64,000 nucleotides of DNA from Sphingomonas endophytica (GCF_014199415.1 NZ_JACIJN010000010.1:1-64000), one strand, 5' to 3'. Counted from the first letter of the stretch, positions 1-8,668 are shown. The notes: generated from the letters alone by a model not told the origin. Numbers and translations: made by a program.

Positions 1-498
1 GTCGACATGGGCCAATATGCGCACGGCAACCAGCCGATCCAGCACATGATCTATCTGTACGACTGGGCCGGCGCGCCGTGGAAGGCGCAATTCCACGCGC
101 GCGAGGTGATGCGGAAGCTCTACTCGTCGGCGCCCGACGGCTATCCGGGCGACGAGGACAATGGCCAGACCTCGGCGTGGTACGTCTTCTCGGCGCTGGG
201 CTTCTATCCGGTCACCCCGACGGTCGGGCAATATGCGATCGGCAGCCCGCTGTTCCGCCGCACCAGCGTCACCATGCCCGGCGGCAAGGTGCTGACGATC
301 GAGGCCGAGAACAACAGCCGCGACAATGTCTACATCCAGTCGGCGACGCTCAACGGCACGGCGTACGACCGGCCATGGCTGTCGCGCGAGGCGCTGCAGG
401 CCGGCGGCACGCTGCGCTTCGTGATGGGCCCCACTCCCAACAAGCAATGGGGCACCGCCACGGCGGACCGGCCCTTCTCGATGAGCAAGGCGCGTTGA
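1..498 (+). CDS. GH92 family alpha-mannosidase, C-terminal end (partial)
   Basis: The frame is open at the left window edge and runs to TGA at 496-498, so only the last 165 codons are present. The visible part carries the C-terminal hallmarks of glycoside hydrolase family 92 exo-alpha-mannosidases: a GNQPIQHMIYLY block, the GDEDNGQTSAWYVFSALGFY block, then YAIGSPLF. The acidic residues in the DED stretch belong to the catalytic/calcium region in this family. The tail is a beta-rich domain ending in SMSKAR. Such enzymes are normally 700 to 800 residues long and exported to the periplasm, where they trim alpha-linked mannose from glycans. It converges on the minus-strand methyltransferase gene after an 83-base gap. 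Confidence 0.88.
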   Translation, partial: VDMGQYAHGNQPIQHMIYLYDWAGAPWKAQFHAREVMRKLYSSAPDGYPGDEDNGQTSAWYVFSALGFYPVTPTVGQYAIGSPLFRRTSVTMPGGKVLTIEAENNSRDNVYIQSATLNGTAYDRPWLSREALQAGGTLRFVMGPTPNKQWGTATADRPFSMSKAR

Positions 499-581
499 GC
501 AGAGCCGGAATAAGCTGACAAATCGACTTCGTCACCGGCCGCCGATGTTCGTTGAAGCAAGCCGTCGCCTGCGCGATCGGA

Positions 582-1154
582 TCAGCGGCACGCGAGCACC
601 ACCCAGCGGCCGGTGCGGCGCGCGACCCTGACCCGCCAGACGCGTCCCGTACCGGCGAGAAAGGCGCGCTGGAGGTCTGCGGCATGTTGAGCGAAGTCGT
701 GAAAATCGATCCGGTGATGCGCCAGCACCAGCGTCCCGCCGGGGCGCAGAATGCGCGCCACGTCGCGAGCGGTGCGCTCCATCGCTGGCGGCGAAAGGTA
801 ATAAAGCAGCTCGGCGATCACGATCGTGTCGTAACGCACACGCGGGAAGCGCGCCGGTACCGCCAAACGGATCGCGCGGGCGCGCGGGGTGCGCGCCTGA
901 ACGGCCTTCGCGACCAGCCGGGTTCCGGATGCGGTCGCCTCGGTCGCATCCAGTCGCAGCGCCCGTGCGGCAAGCGCGCGGCTGTTCGAGCCGTTGCCCG
1001 CGGCCAGTTCGAGGACGCGGCCGTGCGGGCCGGGACCGAGCGCGTGCAAAATCGCCTCGCGCTTGATCGCCTCGTCATGGTCGGAGAAGGTGCGCCATGG
1101 ATCGGGGTCGTCGGCGAAGGTGCGCTCGAATCCGCCGAGCGTGATCGGTTTCAT
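582..1154 (-). CDS. NodS-like SAM-dependent methyltransferase
   Basis: This is a 190-residue class I methyltransferase. The SAM-binding glycine loop is VLELAAGNGSNS at about residues 47-58, and YDTIVIAELLYYL at 108-120 closely matches the motif of NodS, the N-methyltransferase acting on deacetylated chitooligosaccharides in rhizobia. The ATG at 1154 overlaps the stop of the PIG-L deacetylase gene by 4 bases (ATGA), so translation is probably coupled. A longer in-frame reading upstream would only run through the deacetylase gene in another frame. It is the last gene of the five-gene operon. The natural substrate is unknown; N-methylation of an amino sugar freed by the neighbouring deacetylase is an inference from the NodS resemblance and the gene order. 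Confidence 0.85.
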   Translation of the reverse strand: MKPITLGGFERTFADDPDPWRTFSDHDEAIKREAILHALGPGPHGRVLELAAGNGSNSRALAARALRLDATEATASGTRLVAKAVQARTPRARAIRLAVPARFPRVRYDTIVIAELLYYLSPPAMERTARDVARILRPGGTLVLAHHRIDFHDFAQHAADLQRAFLAGTGRVWRVRVARRTGRWVVLACR

Positions 1155-1804
1155 CGCCCGGCCGCCGGTGCGAAGACTTCCTGCGGGCGGCTGAACGCGG
1201 CGATCTGCTGTGCGGTCATCGCGAAGCCGGTCGGGTCGTCGGTGATCCGGCCGGCCTGCGTGCGATAGCTGCGGATCGCATGGCGCTTGGCGAGCCGTTC
1301 CTGCGCGGTCAGCGCCAGCGCGCGCGCGCCACGCAGCCGCTGACCCGCCGGCCATACCGGATAGCGCCACCATCTCACCCCCGGCAGATGCCGCGCCGCC
1401 GCGGCGACGATGCGGTGGTCGGGATGCGCATCGGCAGGCGAGGGCGTGAGCGCGAGCAACGGCTTCGGCAAGGCGCGCGCCGCGCGGACGGTGTGACGAC
1501 GCACGTCGGCGGCGTGCTCTGCGAGCCGTCCGTCGGGAAGGCGGAGGAACGTGACCGCTGCCGCGGTCACCCCCAGTCGCCGCAGCACCTGCCTCGTCTC
1601 GCGCCGGCGTTCGCGAATGAGACGCGGAGCCGGCCACGCGGCGCTGCCGGGATGCGACGCCGCGCCGTCGCTGACCACGAGAATGGCGACGCGCACGCCG
1701 CGCCGTGCCAGCCGCGCGATCAGACCGTGCGCGGCGATCGTTTCGTCATCGGGATGCGGCGCGACCACCAGCACCGCGCGCGGGCGACCGGGCGCGAACC
1801 TCAC
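1151..1804 (-). CDS. PIG-L family N-deacetylase
   Basis: This 217-residue LmbE/PIG-L protein has the zinc-binding signature HPDDE at residues 17-21, with the third ligand region HPDH at 127-130 (SPADAHPDHRIV). Members remove N-acyl groups from N-acetylglucosaminyl lipids, mycothiol precursors, antibiotic intermediates and related amino sugars. No signal peptide is visible, so it should act in the cytoplasm. Translation starts at GTG 1804, overlapping the acyl-CoA dehydrogenase-like stop (GTGA). It sits between that gene and a NodS-like methyltransferase; deacetylase followed by N-methyltransferase is the logic seen in Nod-factor synthesis, although this deacetylase is unrelated to NodB. The substrate is unknown. 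Confidence 0.9.
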   Translation of the reverse strand: MRFAPGRPRAVLVVAPHPDDETIAAHGLIARLARRGVRVAILVVSDGAASHPGSAAWPAPRLIRERRRETRQVLRRLGVTAAAVTFLRLPDGRLAEHAADVRRHTVRAARALPKPLLALTPSPADAHPDHRIVAAAARHLPGVRWWRYPVWPAGQRLRGARALALTAQERLAKRHAIRSYRTQAGRITDDPTGFAMTAQQIAAFSRPQEVFAPAAGR

Positions 1805-2775
1805 AGCATCGGCCGCAGCAAGCCCGCCGCGACCGCCGCGCCGACCTGCATCCGCTGCGCGTCGGGGCCGGGCTGGCGGAGATACATCGACAGGTCGGTC
1901 ATCGTCGTGGCGAGCGGATGATCGAGGAACAGCGAGGAGACGCCCACCGCCTCCTGCGCGAGCACCAGCGCCTCGCCACCGGCGGCATAGACCGCGGCGC
2001 GCGCGGCGGCGACGCGTGCAAGCCGCGCCCGCTCATCCTCGAACCAGCGCTCGGCAGCGCGGCGCACCGCCGCGGCTGCTGCCTCCGCCAGCGCGAACAG
2101 GTGCGCGAGACGCCCCGCCTGGTGTGGGTCCGCTGCCCGGTCCGCCGCCACCAGATGGTCGCGCACCGCATCGACCAGCCGCGCGATCCCGCCGGCCTGC
2201 ACCGCCGCGAAGCGCAGCGCGCCGCCGCTGAACCATGGCTCGCGCACGTAGTCGCCGGGCGCGCCGATCACGGCGTCGGCCCCGATTGCCGCGTCGTGCC
2301 AGCGCACGACATGCGTCTCCGACCGCTGCATCCCGACCACGCGCCAGACGCTGCGGTCGATCGCCGGCGCCGCGCTCGCGAGATCGAGCAGCACCAATTG
2401 TCGTCCGCCGGCCCGGTCGACGGTGACCAGCGCGTGCGACAGAAGGCCGGCGCCCGAAGCGAAGCTCTTGCCGCCGTTCAGTCGATCGCCGTCGAGGCGC
2501 AGCGGCTCTCCCGGCAGATCGGCGTTCCAGACGCCGAGGGTCGCGCCGTTCGGGATTGCCGTTGCCAGCGCATGCTGCTGCGCGGCATTGCCGTAGCGGG
2601 TGACGATCTGCACCGCGTCGACATGACCCTCGAACAGCCGGCCGAGCGGCAGGTCCTCGCGGCCGACATCGTACAGCAACCGCAACAGCGTCAGCAGCGA
2701 CGCGGCATCGCCCGGATCGCCCGCCGCTGCCTGTTCCTTCGCGAGCGCCACGAAGCGGGAGTGGAGATCGGTCAT
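1801..2775 (-). CDS. Acyl-CoA dehydrogenase-like protein
   Basis: The protein is 324 residues long, clearly shorter than the usual 380-residue acyl-CoA dehydrogenases. The middle resembles the ACAD beta-domain (for example TLGVWNADLPGE and LRLDGDRLNGGKSFASGAG), and the C-terminal half is the helical bundle (QEAVGVSSLFLDHPLAT). The usual catalytic Glu block is not obvious and the N-terminal helical domain looks shortened, so it may bind FAD and an acyl group without being a standard beta-oxidation enzyme. It starts at ATG 2775, overlapping the glycosyltransferase stop by 4 bases, and its stop overlaps the GTG of the PIG-L gene. The context suggests modification of an acyl chain on a glycoside or amino sugar, which is inference. 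Confidence 0.78.
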   Translation of the reverse strand: MTDLHSRFVALAKEQAAAGDPGDAASLLTLLRLLYDVGREDLPLGRLFEGHVDAVQIVTRYGNAAQQHALATAIPNGATLGVWNADLPGEPLRLDGDRLNGGKSFASGAGLLSHALVTVDRAGGRQLVLLDLASAAPAIDRSVWRVVGMQRSETHVVRWHDAAIGADAVIGAPGDYVREPWFSGGALRFAAVQAGGIARLVDAVRDHLVAADRAADPHQAGRLAHLFALAEAAAAAVRRAAERWFEDERARLARVAAARAAVYAAGGEALVLAQEAVGVSSLFLDHPLATTMTDLSMYLRQPGPDAQRMQVGAAVAAGLLRPML

Positions 2776-3818
2776 GCCGCCCGCGCCGGTGTCGTGTCGG
2801 CGGCGAGCGCCGCGAGTGCGGACTCCGCCACCGTGAGCGGGACCTGCCGCATCCCGCCCGGTGCCTCGGGAACGACGCGCATCGCGAACGCCTCGGCGTT
2901 GGGACAGTCGCGCGCCACCCCGCGCAGATGATCCACGCCCAGCCCCACCGTGGCGGCCAACCCGGTAAGATCGCCGGTCGTGAAGACGCGTCGCGCAAGC
3001 GCCTGATGGCGATATTGCCAGAGCTGATCGACCGGGTGGGTGACCCGCACGCCTGCGAGCCCGGTACGGTCGAGCGCGTGGAGCGCCGCCGCCAGCCCGC
3101 CAATTGCGCGTCCTTGCCGCCGTGCCGAGGTGTGGACGACGCTGGCGGCATCGCGGCGGACGCGAAACCCGGCACGCGCGGCATCGTCGAGCAAGCGCGC
3201 ATCCTCGCCATTGGGCAGCGGCGCGAAGCCGCCCATTGCGCTGTAGGTCGCGACGCGCATCGCCATATTCGCGCCGCTGGCGTGATGATGCGTCGCGGAC
3301 GCCTCCCAGGCGACGGGATCGACGCGACGACGCAGCGCGTGGAGACCGGCGTAGTAAACTTCGATGCGATCCTGCGCGTGATCGCGCTGCGCGCCGCCGC
3401 GGCGCACGTCGCCGGCGACGAGATCGGCTGCACCGAGCGCGGTCATGGTGGCGTCCAGCCAGTCGACGCGCGGCCAGCTGTCGGCATCGGTGCTGAGCAG
3501 AATGCCGTTCGGATCCCCCAACGCCGCGATACCGAGCATCATGGCGGCATGACGCGCGATCCCCGCGTTGGCGACCGCGCCGCTGCGGGCGGCGACATGG
3601 ATCGGGAAACGAGCGCGTGCGGCGAAGGTCGCGGCGATCGCGGCACTGTCGTCCGTACAGCTATCGAGCAGCACGCAAATCGTCACTGCCGCGCGCGATG
3701 GGAGCGCGAGCCGCTCCAGCGCGTCGAACAGCCGTGGAAGCCGCGTCGCCTCGTTACGCGCCGGGACACAGATTGCGAAGGCGGGTGCGGCGTCGGCCGA
3801 TACCCCCGGGTTGCTCAA
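2772..3818 (-). CDS. Family 2 glycosyltransferase
   Basis: This 348-residue GT-A type glycosyltransferase opens with FAICVPARNEATRLPRL (nucleotide-sugar binding strand), followed by LLDSCTDD and the metal-binding STDADSWPRVDWL block, the equivalent of the DXD region. No transmembrane segments are evident, so it is probably cytoplasmic or peripheral. The start is TTG at 3818, overlapping the stop of the upstream PNPOx-like gene as TTGA; rare starts combined with overlaps point to coupled translation. It is the second gene of the operon that also encodes an ACAD-like protein, a deacetylase and a methyltransferase. Donor and acceptor are not predictable from the sequence. Confidence 0.88.
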   Translation of the reverse strand: MSNPGVSADAAPAFAICVPARNEATRLPRLFDALERLALPSRAAVTICVLLDSCTDDSAAIAATFAARARFPIHVAARSGAVANAGIARHAAMMLGIAALGDPNGILLSTDADSWPRVDWLDATMTALGAADLVAGDVRRGGAQRDHAQDRIEVYYAGLHALRRRVDPVAWEASATHHHASGANMAMRVATYSAMGGFAPLPNGEDARLLDDAARAGFRVRRDAASVVHTSARRQGRAIGGLAAALHALDRTGLAGVRVTHPVDQLWQYRHQALARRVFTTGDLTGLAATVGLGVDHLRGVARDCPNAEAFAMRVVPEAPGGMRQVPLTVAESALAALAADTTPARAA

Positions 3819-4249
3819 GCGCGCAGCTCACCTTCGTCGCCGCCGTCCCAGTAGCGAATGAGATCGGCACGAACCTTGATCATCACGACTCCCGGCGTGT
3901 CGATGCCTTCGGGGAAATAGCGGTCGAGGTCCTTGGTCCAGTGCGCCTCGAATTGCGCCTTGTCGTCAATCAGTTCGGCGTGCCCTTCGACCGCCACGAA
4001 CAGCGGCGGACTGCCCAGCATCCCCGCCGCGCCGGTGTAGCCCAGGCACACCTGCGGCCCGGCGTGAATGTCGGCGACCTTGCGGGAATCGCCATAGGCG
4101 AAGAAATAGCTGTCACCGGAATATTCGACGTCGCCATTGTTGCTCATCGGCCGCGCGGTGAGCACGCCGTCAGCGGAGCGCGTGGTCAGCATCGCAAAGT
4201 CGAGCTTGGCCATTTTCTTCGACAAATCATGCATCGTCAGCTCGGCCAT
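3815..4249 (-). CDS. Pyridoxamine 5'-phosphate oxidase-like (general stress) protein
   Basis: This 144-residue split beta-barrel protein belongs to the PNPOx-like/general stress protein 26 group. Recognisable parts are FAMLTTRSADGVLTARPM near the N-terminus and YFFAYGDSRKVADI in the centre. Members bind FMN or F420-like flavins; most have no known substrate. The ATG at 4249 is preceded by a GAGG ribosome-binding site about 9 bases upstream. It is the first gene of the minus-strand operon and overlaps the glycosyltransferase start by 4 bases, which places a flavin protein in the same transcript as the glycoside-modifying genes, although it could simply be a passenger stress gene. Confidence 0.85.
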   Translation of the reverse strand: MAELTMHDLSKKMAKLDFAMLTTRSADGVLTARPMSNNGDVEYSGDSYFFAYGDSRKVADIHAGPQVCLGYTGAAGMLGSPPLFVAVEGHAELIDDKAQFEAHWTKDLDRYFPEGIDTPGVVMIKVRADLIRYWDGGDEGELRA

Positions 4250-4572
4250 ACGGCAATCCTCTGTCCTGAAGGGCGCACGCCGGTAGGTCGGCGCTTGATT
4301 TCGTGTCCGTGGCGTAACGAGCGCGGCGCTATGTTGTTCACCGCGATGTTGTTGATCCCGATCAGCATTTAGCCAACGGCGGGGAGGCAGGACCTGTTCT
4401 TTCTCAAGCGCCGATCCGGACGCGAGGAAAGGCAGCGCAGGTTGTCGCGCGGTTCAGCCTGATATAGCGGCATATTATCGCAGAAAAGGCGAAGTGATAA
4501 CCTCGGCCGATTGCGGACCTTCATGAATATGGCAGGTACGATCCTGCAAGTGGGTCGGGTGGGATAACAGAA
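4250..4572. other. Intergenic region, divergent promoters expected
   Basis: These 323 bases separate the minus-strand five-gene operon from the plus-strand GH26-like gene. They are less GC-rich than the flanks, for example around 4465-4500 (tgatatagcggcatattatc), and must hold both promoters. A small direct repeat (atgttgtt at 4331 and 4346) is visible. I found no RNA gene, no convincing small coding sequence and no recognisable operator here; a 13-codon frame at 4331-4372 is too short to support. Confidence 0.5.
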
Positions 4573-5625
4573 ATGAAAATATGGGTTGGCGCGGCGGCAA
4601 TGCTTGCCGTCGCAGGGATGGCGGCTGCCAGCAACCTGGCGGCTGACGAACATGGTTCTGGTGACGAACGCGTCGTGGTTGTTGCCGCTCCCGAGGCTCT
4701 CAACCTTTCACCGCAAGTGTTATCGTCCGGTTCATCTACGGTTCAGGGCGCTGTTGCGGCGGCCACCGTCGCGCCCGCCGGCCGCGCGGCATCGAGTTAT
4801 CAGCGATCGGTCTATGTCGGGAACAATCCGCTCGACTATACCGCCTATGAACTTTGGACGGGCCGACGCGGGGATGGGGTGCAATTGCACAGCGGTCGTG
4901 CCAATTGGATGGACTGGACATCGTCGCTGCAGTGGCTGATCGGTCTGTGGTCGGGCGTCGATCGTACGATCTTCTGGACGGTTCCGCTGATTCCGTATGG
5001 CAGCTCGCTGGAAGCGGCGAGCCGCGGCGACTATGATCGCTATTACGTACAGGCCGCGCGCAGTCTGGCGGCGGGTTTTCCAAACGCGCAGAAGATCTAC
5101 GTCCGCACCGGATGGGAGTTCAATGGCGACTGGCAACCATGGGCAGCACGCGGCAAGGAAGCCGCGTATCGCGGTGCCTATCGACAGTTCGTCAAGAGCT
5201 TTCGTTCGGTGTCGGGGCGGTTCGTGTTCGAATGGACGCCCAATATCGGCGATCTCGGCATGAATCCGGAGCTTGCCTATCCCGGCGACGATGTCGTCAA
5301 TATTATTGGGATGGACTTCTACTACAATCACCAATGGGACAATGTCGATGGTGCCAAGGCATTCGCCTGGAAGCGGGACGAGCGCTATGGCCTGGCGTGG
5401 CATCAGGCTTTTGCGAAGCGGCACAACAAACCAACGGCTTATGCCGAATGGGGCGTGAGCAGGAACAGCGATGCGGCCTATGTCCAGTTGGTGGCACAAT
5501 GGTTCAAGGACCATAACATCGTTTACGCCTCTTACTGGAACTCGAACGCGGCGTACCGCGGCAAGCTGAGCGACAACCAATATCCTTTGGTTGGCGACGC
5601 TTATCGTCGGCACGTGCTCAAGTAG
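4573..5625 (+). CDS. Secreted glycoside hydrolase, GH26-like
   Basis: The 350-residue product begins with a signal peptide (MKIWVGAAAMLAVAGMAAA) and a low-complexity Ala/Val linker to about residue 75. The catalytic domain shows the clan A pattern of GH26: VRTGWEFNGDW with candidate acid/base Glu182, FEWTPNIG, YPGDDVVNIIGMDFYY, and TAYAEWG with candidate nucleophile Glu292. GH26 enzymes cleave beta-mannans and related polysaccharides; bacterial relatives near exopolysaccharide genes often trim the cell's own polymer. It is monocistronic, with its own upstream region and no polysaccharide synthesis genes adjacent except the unlinked GT2 operon and the GH92 gene. The exact substrate cannot be told. 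Confidence 0.8.
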   Translation: MKIWVGAAAMLAVAGMAAASNLAADEHGSGDERVVVVAAPEALNLSPQVLSSGSSTVQGAVAAATVAPAGRAASSYQRSVYVGNNPLDYTAYELWTGRRGDGVQLHSGRANWMDWTSSLQWLIGLWSGVDRTIFWTVPLIPYGSSLEAASRGDYDRYYVQAARSLAAGFPNAQKIYVRTGWEFNGDWQPWAARGKEAAYRGAYRQFVKSFRSVSGRFVFEWTPNIGDLGMNPELAYPGDDVVNIIGMDFYYNHQWDNVDGAKAFAWKRDERYGLAWHQAFAKRHNKPTAYAEWGVSRNSDAAYVQLVAQWFKDHNIVYASYWNSNAAYRGKLSDNQYPLVGDAYRRHVLK

Positions 5626-5745
5626 CGCGGCGGGAACGGGCGCCGCGACCGTCGGTCCGGGCAGCGGTGCCGACACGTCGGTCTTTGCGCGGGTTTACCG
5701 GGCCAGAAGCATGCCAACGCCCTGAGCGCGCCTGCCATCTGACTG

Positions 5746-5781
5746 AAAAGGCGGGAAGTATACGCGCACTATACGCCTTTT
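5746..5781 (+). promoter_or_regulatory. Hairpin upstream of the TorF/kdp region
   Basis: Outer arms AAAAGGCG (5746-5753) and CGCCTTTT (5774-5781) are exact complements, and GTATA/TATAC provide a second pairing inside. The right arm ends in a T-run, so it could be the rho-independent terminator of the GH26-like gene, 120 bases downstream of its stop. The symmetric A/T ends also fit an operator or bidirectional terminator in front of the porin/kdp genes. Terminator is the simpler reading. Confidence 0.5.
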
Positions 5782-5877
5782 CCGGGAATCGATCTCGAAT
5801 TGCTACGCGCCATGCGCCTAATCGCGCTTCCCTGAAGGGGCCGCCGTGGGGCGGTCACCACTGCCCGGGGGGCGTGA

Positions 5878-6738
5878 ATGAGAAGCTATCTTGCTGTGGT
5901 CGCTGCGGTTTCGGCGCTGGTGCCGGCCGCGGCGCAGGCGCAGGCGGCGGCGGATGACCGCACCGCACCGCCGGCCGCCGTGTCGGTCAGCGGTGCGGCG
6001 ACGGTTGCGTCGGATTACCGGTTCCGGGGCGTTTCGCAGACCGATCGGAACATGGCGGTGCAGGGCGGGATCACGATCGCGCACCAAAGCGGCGTCTATG
6101 TGGGCACCTGGGCGTCGAACCTGGCCGGCTGGGGCACGTTCGGCGGCGCGAATATGGAGCTCGATCTGATCGCGGGGTACAAAGCGAAGCTCTCCGACAC
6201 TGGAACGGTCGACGTCGGTCTCACCTGGTACATGTATCCGGGCGGGGCGGCGAAGACCGACTTTGCCGAGCCCTATGTCAAGCTGAGCGGGACGACCGGC
6301 CCGGCGACGCTGACCGCCGGCGCGGCCTATGCGCCCAGACAGCAGGCGATCGGCAAATGGTATGCGACCGGGGCGGACGCCGCGGCGGCGACCTACACCG
6401 GTCCGGGCGCGAATGACGACAACCTCTATCTGTGGGGTGACGGCGCGGTCGCGGTCGCGGGGACGCCCGTCACGGCCAAGGCGCATGTCGGACATAGCTG
6501 GGGACAGGACGGGCTGGGGCCGAACGCCACCGCCGTCGCGCCGACCGGCGCCTATTGGGACTGGTCGCTGGGCGCCGACGTCACCTTCGACAAGCTGACC
6601 CTTAACGTCAGCTATGTCGACACCGACATCACGCGTCGCGCGTCGCGCTACCTCCAGCCGAGCTTCAGCAAAGGACAGGACGGGACCGGATCGATCGCCG
6701 GGGGCACCGTCGTCGCCTCGCTGACCGCCGCCTTCTGA
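5878..6738 (+). CDS. TorF family putative outer-membrane porin
   Basis: This 286-residue protein has a signal peptide (MRSYLAVVAAVSALVPAAAQAQA) followed by the TorF-family start VSGAATVASDYRFRGVSQTD. Alternating hydrophobic strands (YVGTWASN, MELDLIAGYK, VDVGLTWYMYPGG) run to a final TVVASLTAAF, the terminal Phe expected for an outer-membrane beta-barrel. The family is poorly characterised; members are presumed porins. It precedes the kdp genes with only 16 bases to the next small frame, which suggests co-transcription and a part in potassium or osmotic response, possibly letting K+ through the outer membrane. The barrel prediction is by eye. Confidence 0.85.
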   Translation: MRSYLAVVAAVSALVPAAAQAQAAADDRTAPPAAVSVSGAATVASDYRFRGVSQTDRNMAVQGGITIAHQSGVYVGTWASNLAGWGTFGGANMELDLIAGYKAKLSDTGTVDVGLTWYMYPGGAAKTDFAEPYVKLSGTTGPATLTAGAAYAPRQQAIGKWYATGADAAAATYTGPGANDDNLYLWGDGAVAVAGTPVTAKAHVGHSWGQDGLGPNATAVAPTGAYWDWSLGADVTFDKLTLNVSYVDTDITRRASRYLQPSFSKGQDGTGSIAGGTVVASLTAAF

Positions 6739-6754
6739 AACGGGAGCCGACACC

Positions 6755-6838
6755 ATGCAGGATTTGCTGTGGATCGCGATCATGATCGGGCTGGTGGCGG
6801 CGACGCTCGCCTTCGTCCGGCTGTGCGACAACGCCTGA
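6755..6838 (+). CDS. 27-residue membrane peptide upstream of kdpF
   Basis: The ATG at 6755 is preceded by GGGAG with 8-base spacing and the frame ends at TGA 6836-6838. The peptide is one hydrophobic helix ([19 protein letters not shown]) with a short polar end LCDNA. It lies between the porin gene and kdpF, 11 bases from the latter. It resembles KdpF in size and topology but not in sequence. Its position and clear ribosome-binding site argue that it is translated. It could be a small Kdp accessory peptide; nothing in the sequence proves a function. Confidence 0.6.
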   Translation: MQDLLWIAIMIGLVAATLAFVRLCDNA

Positions 6839-6849
6839 GGAACCACGCG

Positions 6850-6939
6850 ATGACCCTCGACCTCTGGCTCGCCGCGCTGACCGCGGCCGGGCTGCTCATC
6901 TATCTGGTGGCGGTGCTGATCCGCCCCGAACGCTTCTAG
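6850..6939 (+). CDS. kdpF: K+-transporting ATPase subunit KdpF
   Basis: This 29-residue single-helix peptide has the typical KdpF arrangement: a hydrophobic run ([17 protein letters not shown]) ending in RPERF, the conserved KdpF terminus. In E. coli KdpF stabilises the KdpFABC complex in the inner membrane and is not strictly required for transport. A GAGGA ribosome-binding site lies 8 bases before ATG 6850. kdpA follows after 14 bases. Confidence 0.9.
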   Translation: MTLDLWLAALTAAGLLIYLVAVLIRPERF

Positions 6940-6953
6940 AAGGAGGCGATCCC

Positions 6954-8657
6954 ATGACCTTTCAGGGCTGGTTCCTGATCCTCGCCTTCATCGGCATCCT
7001 GCTGGCGCTCGCCAAGCCGGTCGGCCTGTGGCTGTTCGCGCTGTACGAAGGGCGGCGCACGCCGCTCCACCGCGTGCTCGGCCCGGTCGAGCGCGGCTTC
7101 TACAGACTGTCGGGCATCGACCCCGCCGAAGAGCAGGGCTGGCGGCGCTATGCGGTGCACATGCTGCTATTCAACGCGGCGCTGATGCTGTTCACCTATG
7201 CGGTGCTGCGATTGCAGGCGGTGCTGCCGGGCAATCCGCAGGCGCTGGCCGCACCCAGCGAGCATCTGTCGTTCAACACCGCGATCAGCTTCACCGCCAA
7301 CACCAATTGGCAGAGCTATGGCGGCGAGAGCACGATGTCGAACCTCAGCCAGATGCTGGGGCTGACGATCCACAATTTCCTGTCGGCGGCGACCGGGATC
7401 GCGCTGGCGTTCGCGCTGTTCCGCGGTTTCGCGCGGCGCGAGGCCAAAGCGGTCGGCAATTTCTGGGCGGACGTGACGCGGATCACGCTCTACCTGCTGC
7501 TGCCGCTCTGCGTCGCGTTGACGGTCCTCTATATCGCGAGCGGCGTGCCGCAGGCGCTGGCGGGCGTCGTCGACGTGCAGACGCTGGAGGGTGCGCGCCA
7601 GTCGATCCTGCTCGGCCCGGTCGCGAGCCAGGAAGCGATCAAGATGCTCGGCACCAATGGTGGCGGGTTCTTCAACGCCAATTCGGCGCACCCGTTCGAG
7701 AACCCGACCGCGCTGACCAACCTCGTCCAGATGCTGTCGATCTTCGTGATCGGCGTCGGGCTGACGTGGACGTTCGGCAAGGCGGTCGGCAACACGCGGC
7801 AGGGCTGGGCGATCCTCGCGGCGATGATGATCCTGTTCCTCGCCGGCACCACGGTCACCTATTGGGCGGAAGCGGCGGGCAATCCGGTGCTGCATCAGCT
7901 CGGCGTCGCGGGCGGCAACATGGAGGGCAAGGAGGTGCGGTTCGGCATCGCCGCCTCCGCGTTGTTCTCGGTCGTCACCACCGCCGCGTCGTGCGGGGCG
8001 GTCAATGCGATGCACGACAGCTTCACCGCGCTGGGCGGGATGATCCCGCTGTTCAACATGCAATTGGGCGAAGTGGTGATCGGCGGGGTCGGCGCGGGCA
8101 TCTACGGCTTCCTGCTGTTCGCAATCCTCGCGGTGTTCGTCGCCGGGCTGATGGTCGGGCGGACGCCCGAATATGTCGGCAAGAAGATCGAGGCGCGCGA
8201 GGTGAAGCTGGCGGTGCTGGCGATCGCGGTGCTGCCATTGATGATCCTCGGCCTGACCGCCTTGTCGTCGGTGCTGGAACAGGGGCTGGCCGGGCCGCTC
8301 AACAAGGGGCCGCACGGGTTCAGCGAGATCCTGTACGCCTTCACCAGCGCGGTCGCGAACAACGGCTCCGCCTTTGCCGGGCTGACCGCCAATACGCCTT
8401 ATTACGACGCGCTGCTGGGCGTCGCGATGTGGGTCGGGCGATTCTTCATCATCGTGCCGATGCTGGCGATCGCGGGCAGCCTTGCCGCCAAGAAATACAC
8501 GCCGGAAAGCGCGGGGTCGTTCCCGACCACCGGCGGGCTGTGGGTGGGGCTGCTGGTCGGCATCATCCTGATCCTCGGCGGTCTCACCTTCCTGCCGAGC
8601 CTCGCGCTCGGTCCCATCGCCGATCATCTCGCGATGATCCGCGGCCAGCTCTTCTGA
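6954..8657 (+). CDS. kdpA: Potassium-transporting ATPase subunit A
   Basis: KdpA (567 residues) is the channel-like subunit that carries the selectivity filter and binds K+ from the periplasm. Recognisable blocks include [39 protein letters not shown] and [12 protein letters not shown], which correspond to pore loops of the family. About ten hydrophobic segments are spread over the length, which matches the usual 557 to 600 residues. A strong AAGGAGG site precedes ATG 6954. It lies between kdpF and kdpB in the canonical order. Confidence 0.97.
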   Translation: MTFQGWFLILAFIGILLALAKPVGLWLFALYEGRRTPLHRVLGPVERGFYRLSGIDPAEEQGWRRYAVHMLLFNAALMLFTYAVLRLQAVLPGNPQALAAPSEHLSFNTAISFTANTNWQSYGGESTMSNLSQMLGLTIHNFLSAATGIALAFALFRGFARREAKAVGNFWADVTRITLYLLLPLCVALTVLYIASGVPQALAGVVDVQTLEGARQSILLGPVASQEAIKMLGTNGGGFFNANSAHPFENPTALTNLVQMLSIFVIGVGLTWTFGKAVGNTRQGWAILAAMMILFLAGTTVTYWAEAAGNPVLHQLGVAGGNMEGKEVRFGIAASALFSVVTTAASCGAVNAMHDSFTALGGMIPLFNMQLGEVVIGGVGAGIYGFLLFAILAVFVAGLMVGRTPEYVGKKIEAREVKLAVLAIAVLPLMILGLTALSSVLEQGLAGPLNKGPHGFSEILYAFTSAVANNGSAFAGLTANTPYYDALLGVAMWVGRFFIIVPMLAIAGSLAAKKYTPESAGSFPTTGGLWVGLLVGIILILGGLTFLPSLALGPIADHLAMIRGQLF

Positions 8658-8668
8658 TCGGGCGCATC

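Noticed and set aside
4369..4653. Minus-strand 94-codon frame before the GH26-like gene
   Set aside because: No start context or motif, and it overlaps the expected promoter and the signal peptide of the plus-strand gene.
7028..8668. Extension of the kdpB frame through kdpA, giving a 1224-residue protein
   Set aside because: The upstream part is the out-of-frame reading of kdpA. The family N-terminus MAKQTKSLF begins at ATG 8669 right after the kdpA stop.
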